From: Procambarus clarkii
Lineage: Eukaryota > Arthropoda > Malacostraca > Decapoda > Cambaridae
Assembly (NCBI RefSeq): GCF_040958095.1
Contig: NC_091207.1
Span: 35,196,779-35,260,778 of the forward strand
Length of the DNA: 64,000 nt
Direction: 5' to 3'
The notes beneath the pieces were generated by a model. It was given only the letters and a program-made list of their open reading frames with translations. It was not told where the DNA came from and did no database searches. Shown piece by piece: positions 26,050-33,750 of this stretch. The stretch's first letter is position 1. Each line of letters begins with the position of its first letter. A program made the translations under genes and the position numbers.

Positions 26050-26505
26050 AAATTCATTTGGGTTATCAATCAGATGGATGGAGAGCTACACTCGTGGTGT
26101 CCCATTTTCCCAGCACTCTTTGTCATATAATGCTTTGAAACTTTTGACGGATTTGGCCTCCACCACCTTCTCACCTAACATGTTCCAACCGTTTACCATT
26201 CTGTTTGCAAAAGTGAATTGTCTTACATTTCTTCGGCATCTTTGTTTAGTTCGTTTAAATCTATAACCTCTTGTTCTTGAAATTCCAGGTCTCGGGAAAT
26301 CTTCCCTATCAAGTTTATCAATTCCTGTTACTGTTTTGTACGTAGTGATCATATCTCCTCTTTTCCTTCTGTCTTCTAGTTTGGAATATTTAATGCCTCT
26401 AATGTCTCCTCATAAATCCTGCCCTTCAGTTTTGGTATGAATGTTTGTGTGCCTTCATCGTATATTTTGCAAAATATGGAATACATCTCATTTACTTTAC
26501 TTTAA
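26050..26505 (-). pseudogene. LINE-A 3' end, minus strand, RT core missing
   Basis: The minus frame 26352-26086 encodes MITTYKTVTGIDKLDREDF, RRNVRQFTFANRMVNGWNML and SVKSFKALYDKECW, the C-terminal end of LINE-A ORF2 absent from the copy at 29056. The sequence at 26430-26505 (TTCATCGTATATTTTGCAAA, ATACATCTCATTTAC) corresponds to the pre-RT linker near 30360-30410. As in the copy at 24087, thumb and linker are joined with the reverse transcriptase deleted, but at a different junction. Confidence 0.65.
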
Positions 26506-26690
26506 GAATATGGTTCGATCAATTAAAAACCCTCTTGTTCAAATTGCAAAGAGACTGAAAGAGATGCAGCATTCTCAATGGATTATATATTAGTGATTAT
26601 TATTAGGATTATATATTAGAGAATCATATTAGTGATTCAATTATTATGGTCATAAAACAATAAACAAATAGTTTTGCTGTTATTACACTC
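26506..26690. other. AT-rich spacer, nothing recognised
   Basis: AT-rich sequence with several near-repeats of TTATATATTAG and TTAGTGATT. No coding signal is visible. Confidence 0.4.
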
Positions 26691-26749
26691 TATTCACAGG
26701 TTATATATAAGTATCTGCATGTTTTGTTCACCATTACAAACCACTAAGT

Positions 26750-27041
26750 TGGTTTGATTTTTGTTGAGATTGTTATTTATGATAAGATTCCTTACGTTAT
26801 CTGAGAATGAAGCTATGTCGGTATTGGGAAATCTATAGATGGCACTTATAGTCAAGGAGGATTTAAGGGATTTACTGGAGAACTTGGCAAAGGTATATTC
26901 ACAATAGTCGTCTCTATTACTAATGAGACTATTGCAGATGAAGGTATCTTTGTAAGATATTGCTATGCCACCTCCTTTTTTTATTAGGCCTGCAGTTGTG
27001 AATGGCTTTATTATCAGCCAAGTTGTAGCATTACAGGCCAA
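26750..27041 (-). pseudogene. LINE endonuclease fragment, minus strand (same family as 20271-22711)
   Basis: The minus frame encodes LIKKGGGIAISYKDTFICN, CEYTFAKFSS and SLTISAIYRFPNTDI, the middle of an APE-type endonuclease, and then RNLIINNNLNKN. The same RNLIINNNLNKN string starts the plus-strand LINE at 20277, where it runs into GDFNID. The two fragments therefore hold the two sides of one endonuclease domain in opposite orientation. After this motif the fragment loses similarity. Confidence 0.65.
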
Positions 27042-27059
27042 TTACACTGGATTAATCTT

Positions 27060-27190
27060 TGTGTTTAGATAGGAGATGCCTCGTATGGGCCAATAAGCCT
27101 TCTGCAGCCCCTATGTTTATCCCTTATGTATCCCCCCATGTTTTCACCTTCATTGTATTATCACCTGACCTAATGCGGGTATAAAATCAA
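27060..27190. repeat. Short interspersed repeat-like segment
   Basis: The string GCCTCGTATGGGCCAATAAG with TTCTGCAGCCCC is, in my memory, part of a sequence repeated many times in decapod genomes. It sits directly beside the LINE fragment and an AT microsatellite. No coding frame is seen. Confidence 0.35.

Positions 27191-27191
<1 letters not shown>

Positions 27192-27263
<72 letters not shown>
27192..27263. repeat. (AT)n microsatellite
   Basis: About 70 bp of uninterrupted TA dinucleotide. Confidence 0.97.
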
Positions 27264-27267
<4 letters not shown>

Positions 27268-27305
27268 AATTCGTCAGTGTACTACATTTTTGTTGTTGCT
27301 TTTAG

Positions 27306-27465
27306 GTGATGCTTTTAACCAGTGTACGTGGGTCTGATTGTGCAACCACAGTTCGAAGAATAATGAAGATATGAACAAACGGCCTGTGGTCACTATACAG
27401 TCTGGAAGGGCAAAAGAAGAAATTGGCATTTCTACAAAAACAAGAACTATATAATGTTATTTTAA
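27306..27465 (+). pseudogene. DUF4806-like exon A (penultimate but one) with one in-frame stop
   Basis: The exon follows a pyrimidine-rich acceptor (TTGCTTTTAG) and ends at a strong donor, TTTAA then GTAAGT. Its 160 nt give 53 codons plus one base. The frame reads VRGSDCATTVRRIMK, then ILE-stop (TGA at 27372-27374), then TNGLWSLYSLEGQKKKLAF and LQKQELYNVIL. The pattern TVRRIMK...TN.L...YS..G.K.K..F...ELYNVIL resembles the C-terminal part of DUF4806 proteins, which are often multicopy and of unknown function in invertebrates. The single TGA suggests a pseudogene or a sequencing error. DUF4806 is a recall-based call. Confidence 0.5.
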
Positions 27466-28155
27466 GTAAGTAACCAAAAAATTTAATAATTTTTTAAAGT
27501 TTAAAATTCACTTAAAAATGTAAATTTTAAGTTAAAAATTTTTAACCAAAAAACTTAATATTTTTCATATTTGGAACCATTCCATAATCCCAAGCATAAA
27601 TGATTATATTTCTATCACTTGCTCTTAAGATTGTTTCATTTAATAGAGGTTGGGCATAATTGTTCTCTGCTGCTAATAGAACTGACTGACTTAGCTATAG
27701 GAAAATGTAAACTTAATTGGTTTATCCATTACAGTATTTTGCAGTTTATTTCATGATCCTGTGCTTAATACTTGCATAAATAGTAGATTACAAAATGCAT
27801 TTTTATATCATTAGTATTGAATAATAATAATGCAAATAATTGACTTATAAATGATGTACAATTAATTGGTAGGTGATATTATATTATTAATATTTTTTCA
27901 TTCTTGCAAAGCCTTAACAAAGTCATTAACATGTTAATATAAACTTGATCACCTTCCACTTATTTTCTCATGTGCTACCTACATGTACAAAACCTTATTC
28001 CTAAATGCATATTTTGTTCTGAAACTTGTCCTTTATATGTTGTGTATCACCATCTCTGGAGAGTTTTATCTGATTGATGTATAAATTACTTTTAATTTTA
28101 CAGAATATTATTGTTATACTGAATTTATTATTATATAAATAACTTAATTTTACAG
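27466..28155 (+). other. Intron between DUF4806-like exons A and B
   Basis: The 690-bp AT-rich interval begins GTAAGTAACC and ends AATTTTACAG, canonical GT-AG signals. Splicing here joins a phase-1 base (A) to AA, making a Lys codon and keeping the frame open. Nothing else is visible inside. Confidence 0.55.
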
Positions 28156-28262
28156 AATCATCTATCAACGCACATCCACAAGTTGAGGAGGAGGATGTGA
28201 CCTTCCAGATTTCTGAAGTACTGAAACAGGCACCAAACAGGCCTGGTGGATCTAGGTACAAG
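28156..28262 (+). CDS. DUF4806-like gene, exon B (penultimate)
   Basis: A 107-nt exon lies between acceptor TTTTACAG and donor AAG then GTAAAATA. It contributes 2 bases plus 35 codons, open throughout, starting SSINAHPQVEEEDVTFQIS and ending KQAPNRPGGSRYK. Phase matches exon A on its left (1+2) and exon C on its right (0). The peptide is acidic in the middle and basic at the end; it is not part of a domain I recognise. Consistent splice signals and phases on both sides support real exons rather than chance. Confidence 0.55.
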
Positions 28263-28277
28263 GTAAAATAATTTAAA

Positions 28278-28295
28278 TTTTTTTTTTTTTTTTTT
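28278..28295. repeat. Poly-T run
   Basis: A run of about 18 T lies just inside the intron after exon B, followed by TACTAATTGTCC and then an AT microsatellite. Confidence 0.9.
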
Positions 28296-28309
28296 ACTAA
28301 TTGTCCGAT

Positions 28310-28311
<2 letters not shown>

Positions 28312-28406
<95 letters not shown>

Positions 28407-28432
28407 TATATATATATAAATATATATATAAT
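28312..28432. repeat. (AT)n microsatellite, left of MITE
   Basis: About 120 bp of TA dinucleotide with a few interruptions (AAATAAATA) near its right end. It abuts the MITE. Confidence 0.96.
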
Positions 28433-28433
28433 G

Positions 28434-28773
28434 TGTCGTACCTAGTAGCCAGAACGCACATCTCAGCCTACTATGCAAGGCCCGATTTGCCTAATAAGCC
28501 AAGTTTTCTTGAATTAATGTTTTTTCGACTACCTAACCTAACATTTTCAGCTACCTAACCTAACCTATAAAGATAGGTTAGGTTCGGTCATATATCTCTA
28601 TTAATTTTAACTCCAATAAAAAAAGAATTGACCTCATACATAATGAAATGGATAGCTTTATCATTTCATAAGAAAAAAAATAGAGAAAATCTATTAATTC
28701 ATGAAAACTTGGCTTATTAGGCAAATCGGGCCTTGCATAGTAGGCTGAAAAGTGCGTTCTGGCGACTAGGTAC

Positions 28774-28777
<4 letters not shown>
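28434..28777. mobile_element. Palindromic MITE with ~85-bp inverted arms
   Basis: The left arm starts TGTCGTACCTAGTAGCCAGA and runs through CGGGCC-type palindromic sequence to GAATTAAT near 28518. The right arm is its reverse complement, starting ATTAATTC near 28692 and ending CTAGGTACGACA. Arms differ by a few bases. The centre holds CCTAACCTAAC strings and the inverted form GGTTAGGTT, i.e. copies of the arthropod telomere pentamer TTAGG. TA dinucleotides flank both ends, which suits TA-specific insertion but cannot be proven within AT repeats. No transposase is present. Confidence 0.88.
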
Positions 28778-28863
<86 letters not shown>

Positions 28864-28883
28864 GTATGTGTGTGTGTGTGTGT
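28778..28883. repeat. (AT)n then (TG)n microsatellite
   Basis: About 80 bp of TA dinucleotide changes into roughly 10 TG repeats at 28865-28883. It bridges the MITE and the 3' end of the minus-strand LINE-A. Confidence 0.95.
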
Positions 28884-29055
28884 AATTACCTAAGTGTAGT
28901 TAAAGGATGAGACCGTCTTCCCAGCACTCTTTGTCATATAACGCTTTGAAACTACTGACAGTCTTGGCCTCCACCACCTTCTCACCTAACTTGTTCCAAC
29001 CGTCTACCACTCTATTTGCGAAAGTGAATTTTCTTATATTTCTTTAGCATCTGTG

Positions 29056-29868
29056 TTAAGCTAGTTTCAATCTATGACCTCCTGTTCTTGAAGTTCCAGG
29101 TCTCAGGAAATCTTCCCTGTCGATTTTATCAATTCCTGTTACTATTTTGTATGTAGTGATCATATCACCTCTTCTGTCTTTTAGTTTTGGCATATTTAAT
29201 GCCTCTAACGTCTCCTCGTAGCTCTTGCCCTTCAGTTCTGGGAGCCACTTAGTAGCATGTCTTTGCACCTTTTCCAGTTTGTTGATGTGCTTCTTAAGAT
29301 ATGGGCCAACTTCTGTTGTTGGGCACCACACAACAGCTGCATATTCTAGCTTTGGCGTAACAAAAGTCATGAACAATTTCTTTAGTATATCACCATCCAT
29401 GTATTTAAACGCAATTCTAAAGTTAGAAAGGATAGCATAGGCTCCTCGCACAATATTCTTTATGTGGTCCTCAGGTGATAGTTTTCTATCTAGAACCACC
29501 CCTAGATCTCTTTCTTTATCAGAATTCTTTAAAGATTTCTCACATAATGTATAGGTTGTGTGGGGTCTATGTTCTCCTGTTCCACATTCCATAACATGGC
29601 ATTTATTAACATTAAATTCCATTTGCCAAGTGGTGCTCCATATACTTATTTTATCCAGGTTTTCTTGAAGGGCATGACAATCATCTAAATTTCTTATCCT
29701 TCCTATTATCTTAGCATCATCAGCAAACATGTTCATGTAATTCTGTATACCAACTGGTAGATCATTTATGTAGACAATAAATATCACTGGTGCAAGAACT
29801 GAACCCTGTGGTACTCCACTTGTGACATTTCTCCAGTCCGATACATTGCCTCTGATTACTGCCCTCAT
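29056..29868 (-). pseudogene. LINE-A reverse transcriptase, palm and thumb
   Basis: A 270-codon open frame holds SGVPQGSVLAPVIFIVYIND (residues 17-36), the FADD catalytic box (48-51), MEFNVNKCHVM, LGVVLDRKLSPEDHI, LEYAAVVWCP and LEKVQRHATKWLPELKG, ending TGIDKIDREDF and SRTGGHRLKLA. This is the order of RVT_1 palm followed by the thumb in jockey/CR1-group LINEs. The start Met is internal, since the frame is cut from the fingers by a frameshift near 29970 and a stop. The C-terminal end stops short of the block seen at 26086-26352. Confidence 0.82.
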
Positions 29869-29952
29869 TTTTCTATGTCAGAAAATTTTTCATCCATATT
29901 AGAAGCTTACCTGTCACCCCTCCAATATTTTCCAGTTTCCAGAACAACCTCT

Positions 29953-30573
29953 CTATGTGGAACTGTCGAATGCCTTTTTTAGGTCCAAATAGATGCAGTC
30001 AACCCAACCATCTCTTTCCTGTAATATATCTGTTGCTCGATCATAGAAACTGAGTAAATTCGATACACAGGATCTTCCAAATCGAAAACCATACTGTCTG
30101 TCTGAAATTATATCATTTCTCTCCAGGTGTTCTACCCATTTAGTTTTAATTATTTTTTCCAATATTCCAATTCCAATTTTTTCCAATAATGTGTGTGTGT
30201 GTATGTATATTTGTGTTGTTGAATATGACCGAAAGTCAGTCTTTCTGCCCCTCTCCTTACTGCTATTGTTGTTTCTCGCATCTTTGTATTGCTTGTATGT
30301 TTGGGCAATTTTTCCCCTTTTCCTAGTTCTGCATCTCTGCTTTAGTATAAATTTTGTTGTGCCATTATCATATATTTCACAAAACTTGACATACATCTCA
30401 TTTACTTCATGTCCTAACAGCAAGTGTTTGTCAAATTCCTTAAGGAAATATATGAGTTCCCCATAATGACCTCTCCACAAGTCAGGTTTTTCAACTGCTT
30501 CAAGCTCATTTTCTTCCAGATTATAATGCATTGCATACTTTATTCCCAAAAAGACATGGTCACTTTTACCCAA
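29953..30573 (-). pseudogene. LINE-A endonuclease end, linker and RT fingers
   Basis: A 206-codon frame begins MGKSDHVFLGI, the conserved SDH near the end of APE endonuclease, runs through a charged linker (LKQRCRTRKRGKIAQTYKQY), then IGILEKIIKTKWVEHLERN, ISDRQYGFRFGRSCVSNLL and CIYLDLKKAFDSS. The last block contains the first catalytic Asp (YLDL, residue 197). Residues about 115-130 come from a CA/TA microsatellite, so conserved residues before the fingers (such as the YRPISL block) are missing. A one-base change after KAFDS throws the frame into a stop. Confidence 0.78.
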
Positions 30574-30630
30574 GTGACCATGTCACTTGGGTAAAAGGAG
30601 GGAGGTACCAAAGGAGGGAGGTACTGAATG
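30552..30630. repeat. 15-bp hairpin and GGAGGGAGGTAC direct repeat
   Basis: CTTTTACCCAAGTGA and TCACTTGGGTAAAAG are perfect inverted arms separated by five bases (about 30555-30600). Directly after them AAAGGAGGGAGGTAC is repeated twice. They disrupt LINE-A coding sequence and look like a small replication-slippage scar. Confidence 0.75.
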
Positions 30631-30756
30631 ATAAATATATCTTTCTCTTTCCTGGTAAATATAATATCCAGCATGGAGGAACATCCCCTTCCCTCATCCT
30701 CGTAGCTTGTTTAACATGTAGAAACATGAATGTTTACAGGGTGAGGTTTACGAAAT

Positions 30757-30936
<180 letters not shown>

Positions 30937-30999
30937 TTTGTGTGTATGTAATTTATATAAATAAATAATTAAATATTAATTTTGTTAATATCTTTTCAG

Positions 31000-31062
31000 G
31001 GAAAACTTGCAAGTACAATTCGTATACAAGAAGGGCAACAAGAGCCAGAGGATGTCTACTAA
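31000..31062 (+). CDS. DUF4806-like gene, terminal exon C
   Basis: Acceptor ATCTTTTCAG precedes a 63-nt stretch with 20 codons and a TAA stop (31060-31062): GKLASTIRIQEGQQEPEDVY. Phase 0 matches exon B across a 2.7-kb intron that now holds the MITE and LINE-A. The whole three-exon frame gives about 108 residues after exon A. No AATAAA follows closely; an ATATATAAG string is near. As the only non-LINE coding sequence inside the nested element, it is the best candidate for that element's own gene or a captured gene. Confidence 0.5.
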   Translation, partial: GKLASTIRIQEGQQEPEDVY

Positions 31063-31450
31063 GAAAATATATAAGTCTTTATCCTCACACTCTTGATATA
31101 TGGTCTTCTCTGGTCTCTTTATTTTCTCTCCTCACAAATGTCCCTTTTTTTTATTTCTTTTACGTTTCTCTCCTGTTTTTCTTGTCTTTTAATCTCTCCT
31201 TTCCTCCTCTCTTCTAACACCTCTCGTTTCCTGTCTCTTCTAGCTTCTCTCTTCCTTTACTTTTTATATTTGTGGTATTCATTTATGTCATTTTTATCTT
31301 GTATATTTTTCTTGTATCTTTTTCTTATCTTGTGTTTCTCTTCCCCTTCTCTTCAATGATTTCTCATTTCTCTCCTCTCTCTGTTGTTTCTGTTCTGTCT
31401 TCTCTCTCCTTGCCTTAATTTTGTTCTGTCTCCTCTTTTGTTGTGTGTGT
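31063..31450. other. Pyrimidine-rich stretch, no gene seen
   Basis: The + strand is rich in TC (TCTCTCC, CTTTTCTC) and grades into the CT microsatellite. The + strand ORF here is low complexity (many F, L and S). Confidence 0.5.
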
Positions 31451-31646
31451 GTCTTTCTGTCTCTGTCTGTCTCTCTCTTTCTCTCTCTCTCTCTGGCTCT
31501 CTTGCTCTCTCTCTCTCTCTGGCTCTCTCTCTCTCTCTCGCTCTCTCTCGCTCTCTCTGGCTCTCTTGCTCTCTCTCTCTCTCTCTGGCTCTCTCTCTCT
31601 CTCTGACTCTCTCTCTCTCTCTCTGGCTCTCTCTCTCTCTCTCTCT

Positions 31647-31684
<38 letters not shown>

Positions 31685-31700
31685 CTCTCTCTCTCTCTCT

Positions 31701-31776
<76 letters not shown>

Positions 31777-32122
31777 GGCTCTCTCTCTCTCTGGCTCTCT
31801 CTCTCTCTCTCTCTCTCTCTCTGGCTCTCTCTCTCTCTCTGGCTCTGTCTCTCTCTCTCTGGCTCTTTCGCTCTCTCTGGCTCTCTTTCTCTCTGGCTCT
31901 CGCTCTCTCTCTCTCTCTCTCTGGCTCTCTCTCTCTCTCTGGCTCTCTCTCTCTCTCTGGCTCTCTCTCTCTCTGGCTCTCTCTCTCTCACTCTCTGGCT
32001 CTCTCTCTCTCTCTGACTCTCTCTCTCTCTGGCTCACGCTCTCTCTCTCTGGCTCTGTGGCGCTCTCTCTCTGGCTCTCGCTCTCTCTCTCTGGCTCTGG
32101 GTCTCTCTCTCTGGCTCTCATA
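31451..32122. repeat. Long (CT)n microsatellite with CTCTGG interruptions
   Basis: About 670 bp of CT dinucleotide is interrupted at irregular multiples by GG (CTCTGGCTCTCTC). ORFs on both strands are composition artefacts: SLSLSLAL on +, REREREPE on -. A homopurine/homopyrimidine tract this long can adopt triplex (H-DNA), which is established for such sequences; whether it does so here is inference. Confidence 0.97.
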
Positions 32123-32204
32123 TTTCATTTGATTTAAAAATGTCTGAGATTTTTTACTTAATCTAAGTTATATTGCATGGTGCTAATATGAATATTATAC
32201 ATGA

Positions 32205-32275
32205 CTGTTTTTTCTTTTCTTTCTCCCTTTCTTTCTTTCTCTTTCTTTCCTTCTCTCTTTTTCTTTCTCTTTCTA
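32205..32275. repeat. Impure (CTTT)n tract
   Basis: Repeats of CTTT, TTTC and TCCC over about 70 bp. Confidence 0.88.
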
Positions 32276-32957
32276 CATGAATATTATACTTGACTGTGTT
32301 TACATTCACTTGTAGATTTTTATTTTTAGTTAATTAGTCCTAAACTTTTGATTAATAGATTTTTATTATTAGTCATAGAAAAACTATAGTGTTATATGTA
32401 TACTCGGAAAATTTTACTTGTTTTAGTTTTAAGTAACAATAACTGCTTATAACGTCAGACTGATCTCAGCATGACATGAATCACAGGCTGCTTGATCACA
32501 AAATCTATTGTGTTCACATATTGCATATATAGATTTTTAAATTTTTACTTTTATATTCTGTTATAGATATAGTCTATATATTTCGAGCTATTACATATAT
32601 TTTGTTGTATTACTCATTCTTAATTAAATAAATATAATATTTTAATTCTCTTTTTGTACCCTATTTATTTGTAATTTACACATACATATATAGGATGTCC
32701 ATTTCTATCTCAGATATGTCTTCTTTCTTTCTCTCCCTTTCTATTTCAGATATGAATTACAAAATTATTATACCCTAATTTACCCTAAACGCTTTAATGT
32801 AGGTAATTAAAAGATCATAAAAAAGTTTTTAGAAATGTTAATTATATACGTTCTAAGGTTGTATATAAAAGTTCTCAAAAAACCTTTTCTAAACGTAATT
32901 ATAAACGTGCTGAAAACAATGAAATGTAGTTTTTAGGATGTTTTAAAAACATGAAAA
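32276..32957. other. AT-rich right subterminal region, no gene seen
   Basis: No coding frame of note. CTATCTCAGATATG and CTATTTCAGATATG recur within 50 bp near 32705-32755. ACGT-type motifs near the end (ATACGTTCTAAG, AAACGTAATT, AAACGTGCTG) echo those in the left subterminal region. Confidence 0.5.
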
Positions 32958-32968
32958 TGTTTGCTGGG
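32958..32968 (-). repeat. Right terminal inverted repeat of the nested element
   Basis: TGTTTGCTGGG is the reverse complement of 17095-17105. It is followed by the CT duplication at 32969-32970 and then LTR sequence. Confidence 0.88.
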
Positions 32969-32970
32969 CT

Positions 32971-33332
32971 GTGGCCAGGGTAGGCTCGGCATTCTCAGAG
33001 GACACGTCTTGAGGCCACGAAGAAAGCACTGCGGACTCAGCACCTAGCTTCTTGATCAAGAGTCTTCAGCAGAAGACTAGATTGTGCATGATCCCCTTTG
33101 TAAAGTGTTAATACCCCTCCCCCTTGTGTACTCTTTTATTCTATATATTTAATCGGTGATGGTGAACATTATAATATTAAGTTCTTAACTTTCTTTCCCT
33201 ACTCCCTTTTAAGTTACTTGCGTCACGGATCTCATCCCTTGATAGCCACTACTGGCTTGGGAATGGATACATATATCTTCCTCTAACAACATCAGAGTGA
33301 GAACCCCGTTGCGTCCCGAGAGGGCCGTAACA
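32971..33332 (+). repeat. 5' LTR, right piece (362 bp)
   Basis: This matches 37637-37998 with one difference seen (GGGAATGGAT against GGGAACGGAT). Together with 16422-17094 it gives 1,035 bp, the same as the 3' LTR. It holds a TATA-like CTATATATTT at 33141-33150 and ends GCCGTAACA. Confidence 0.95.
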
Positions 33333-33336
33333 TAAT

Positions 33337-33354
33337 TGGCATCCCCAGCGGGAT
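33337..33354 (+). other. Putative primer-binding site
   Basis: TGGCATCCCCAGCGGGAT lies four bases after the LTR end. TGG at this position pairs with the CCA end of a tRNA, as in most LTR elements. I could not identify the tRNA. Confidence 0.6.
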
Positions 33355-33439
33355 CCGTCCCCTTGTTAAGTATGTTTGACAGGGGTGGTGAAGTGGCGTA
33401 ATCCCTGTAAATAATTCCCCCTGTGTGTGACGATTGTGA

Positions 33440-33690
33440 CGTTATACGTCCTGTGCGGTGCTCAGTGACTAAGTGCGATATTGTGCAGTGCGGTGCTCGC
33501 TGTGATTAAGCGATTAAGTGCAATATTGACTAGTGCGGTGCTCAGTGATTCAGTGCAATATTGTAGAGCGAAGTGTTCGCTCGGATTCAGTGCAATATTG
33601 GGTAGTGCGGTGCCCGAAGTGATTACGTGCAATATTGGCAAGTGCAGTGTTTGGTGCGATAAAGTGCAATATTGGCGTAGAACAGTGCTC
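33440..33690 (+). repeat. Leader tandem repeat, about 37 bp, six degenerate copies
   Basis: AGTGCAATATTG recurs with cores at 33476, 33521, 33556, 33593, 33630 and 33667, spacing mostly 35-37 bp. Between cores lie variants of GTGCGGTGCTCAGTGATT. This lies between the PBS and the gag start, in what would be the packaging/leader region of the RNA. Confidence 0.8.
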
Positions 33691-33750
33691 GGTGTGTTAA
33701 GTGCTAACGTGTAAGCAGTGTGTTAAGTGCTAAGTGTTCCATCTGTGACA

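Larger units (their letters stand above)
28884..30755 (-). mobile_element. LINE-A, jockey/CR1-like non-LTR retrotransposon, 5' truncated
   Basis: This is the best-preserved LINE in the window. On the minus strand it begins within the endonuclease (SSMLDIIFTRKRK near 30690-30640 and GKSDHVFLGIK at 30570) and continues through linker, reverse transcriptase fingers, palm and thumb. Its 3' end lies in a TG/TA microsatellite at 28865-28883. A short CA/TA microsatellite near 30190-30225 has replaced part of the coding region. It lies in the intron between exons B and C, antisense to that gene. At least one frameshift and one stop make it non-functional. Confidence 0.82.

Noticed and set aside
28158-28478. 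Minus-strand ORF rich in YIYIYIY
   Set aside because: It is a translation of the AT microsatellite joined to antisense exon B.
28520-28600. True interstitial telomere tract
   Set aside because: Only a few degenerate pentamers are present and they lie symmetrically inside a MITE.
31294-32132. Long ORFs on both strands (REREREPE and SLSLSLAL types)
   Set aside because: They are forced by the CT/GA dinucleotide repeat; composition alone keeps the frames open.
33333-33750. GTG start at 33727 for the gag ORF
   Set aside because: A eukaryotic element would use ATG; ATG 33751 has good context and begins the recognisable N-terminus.
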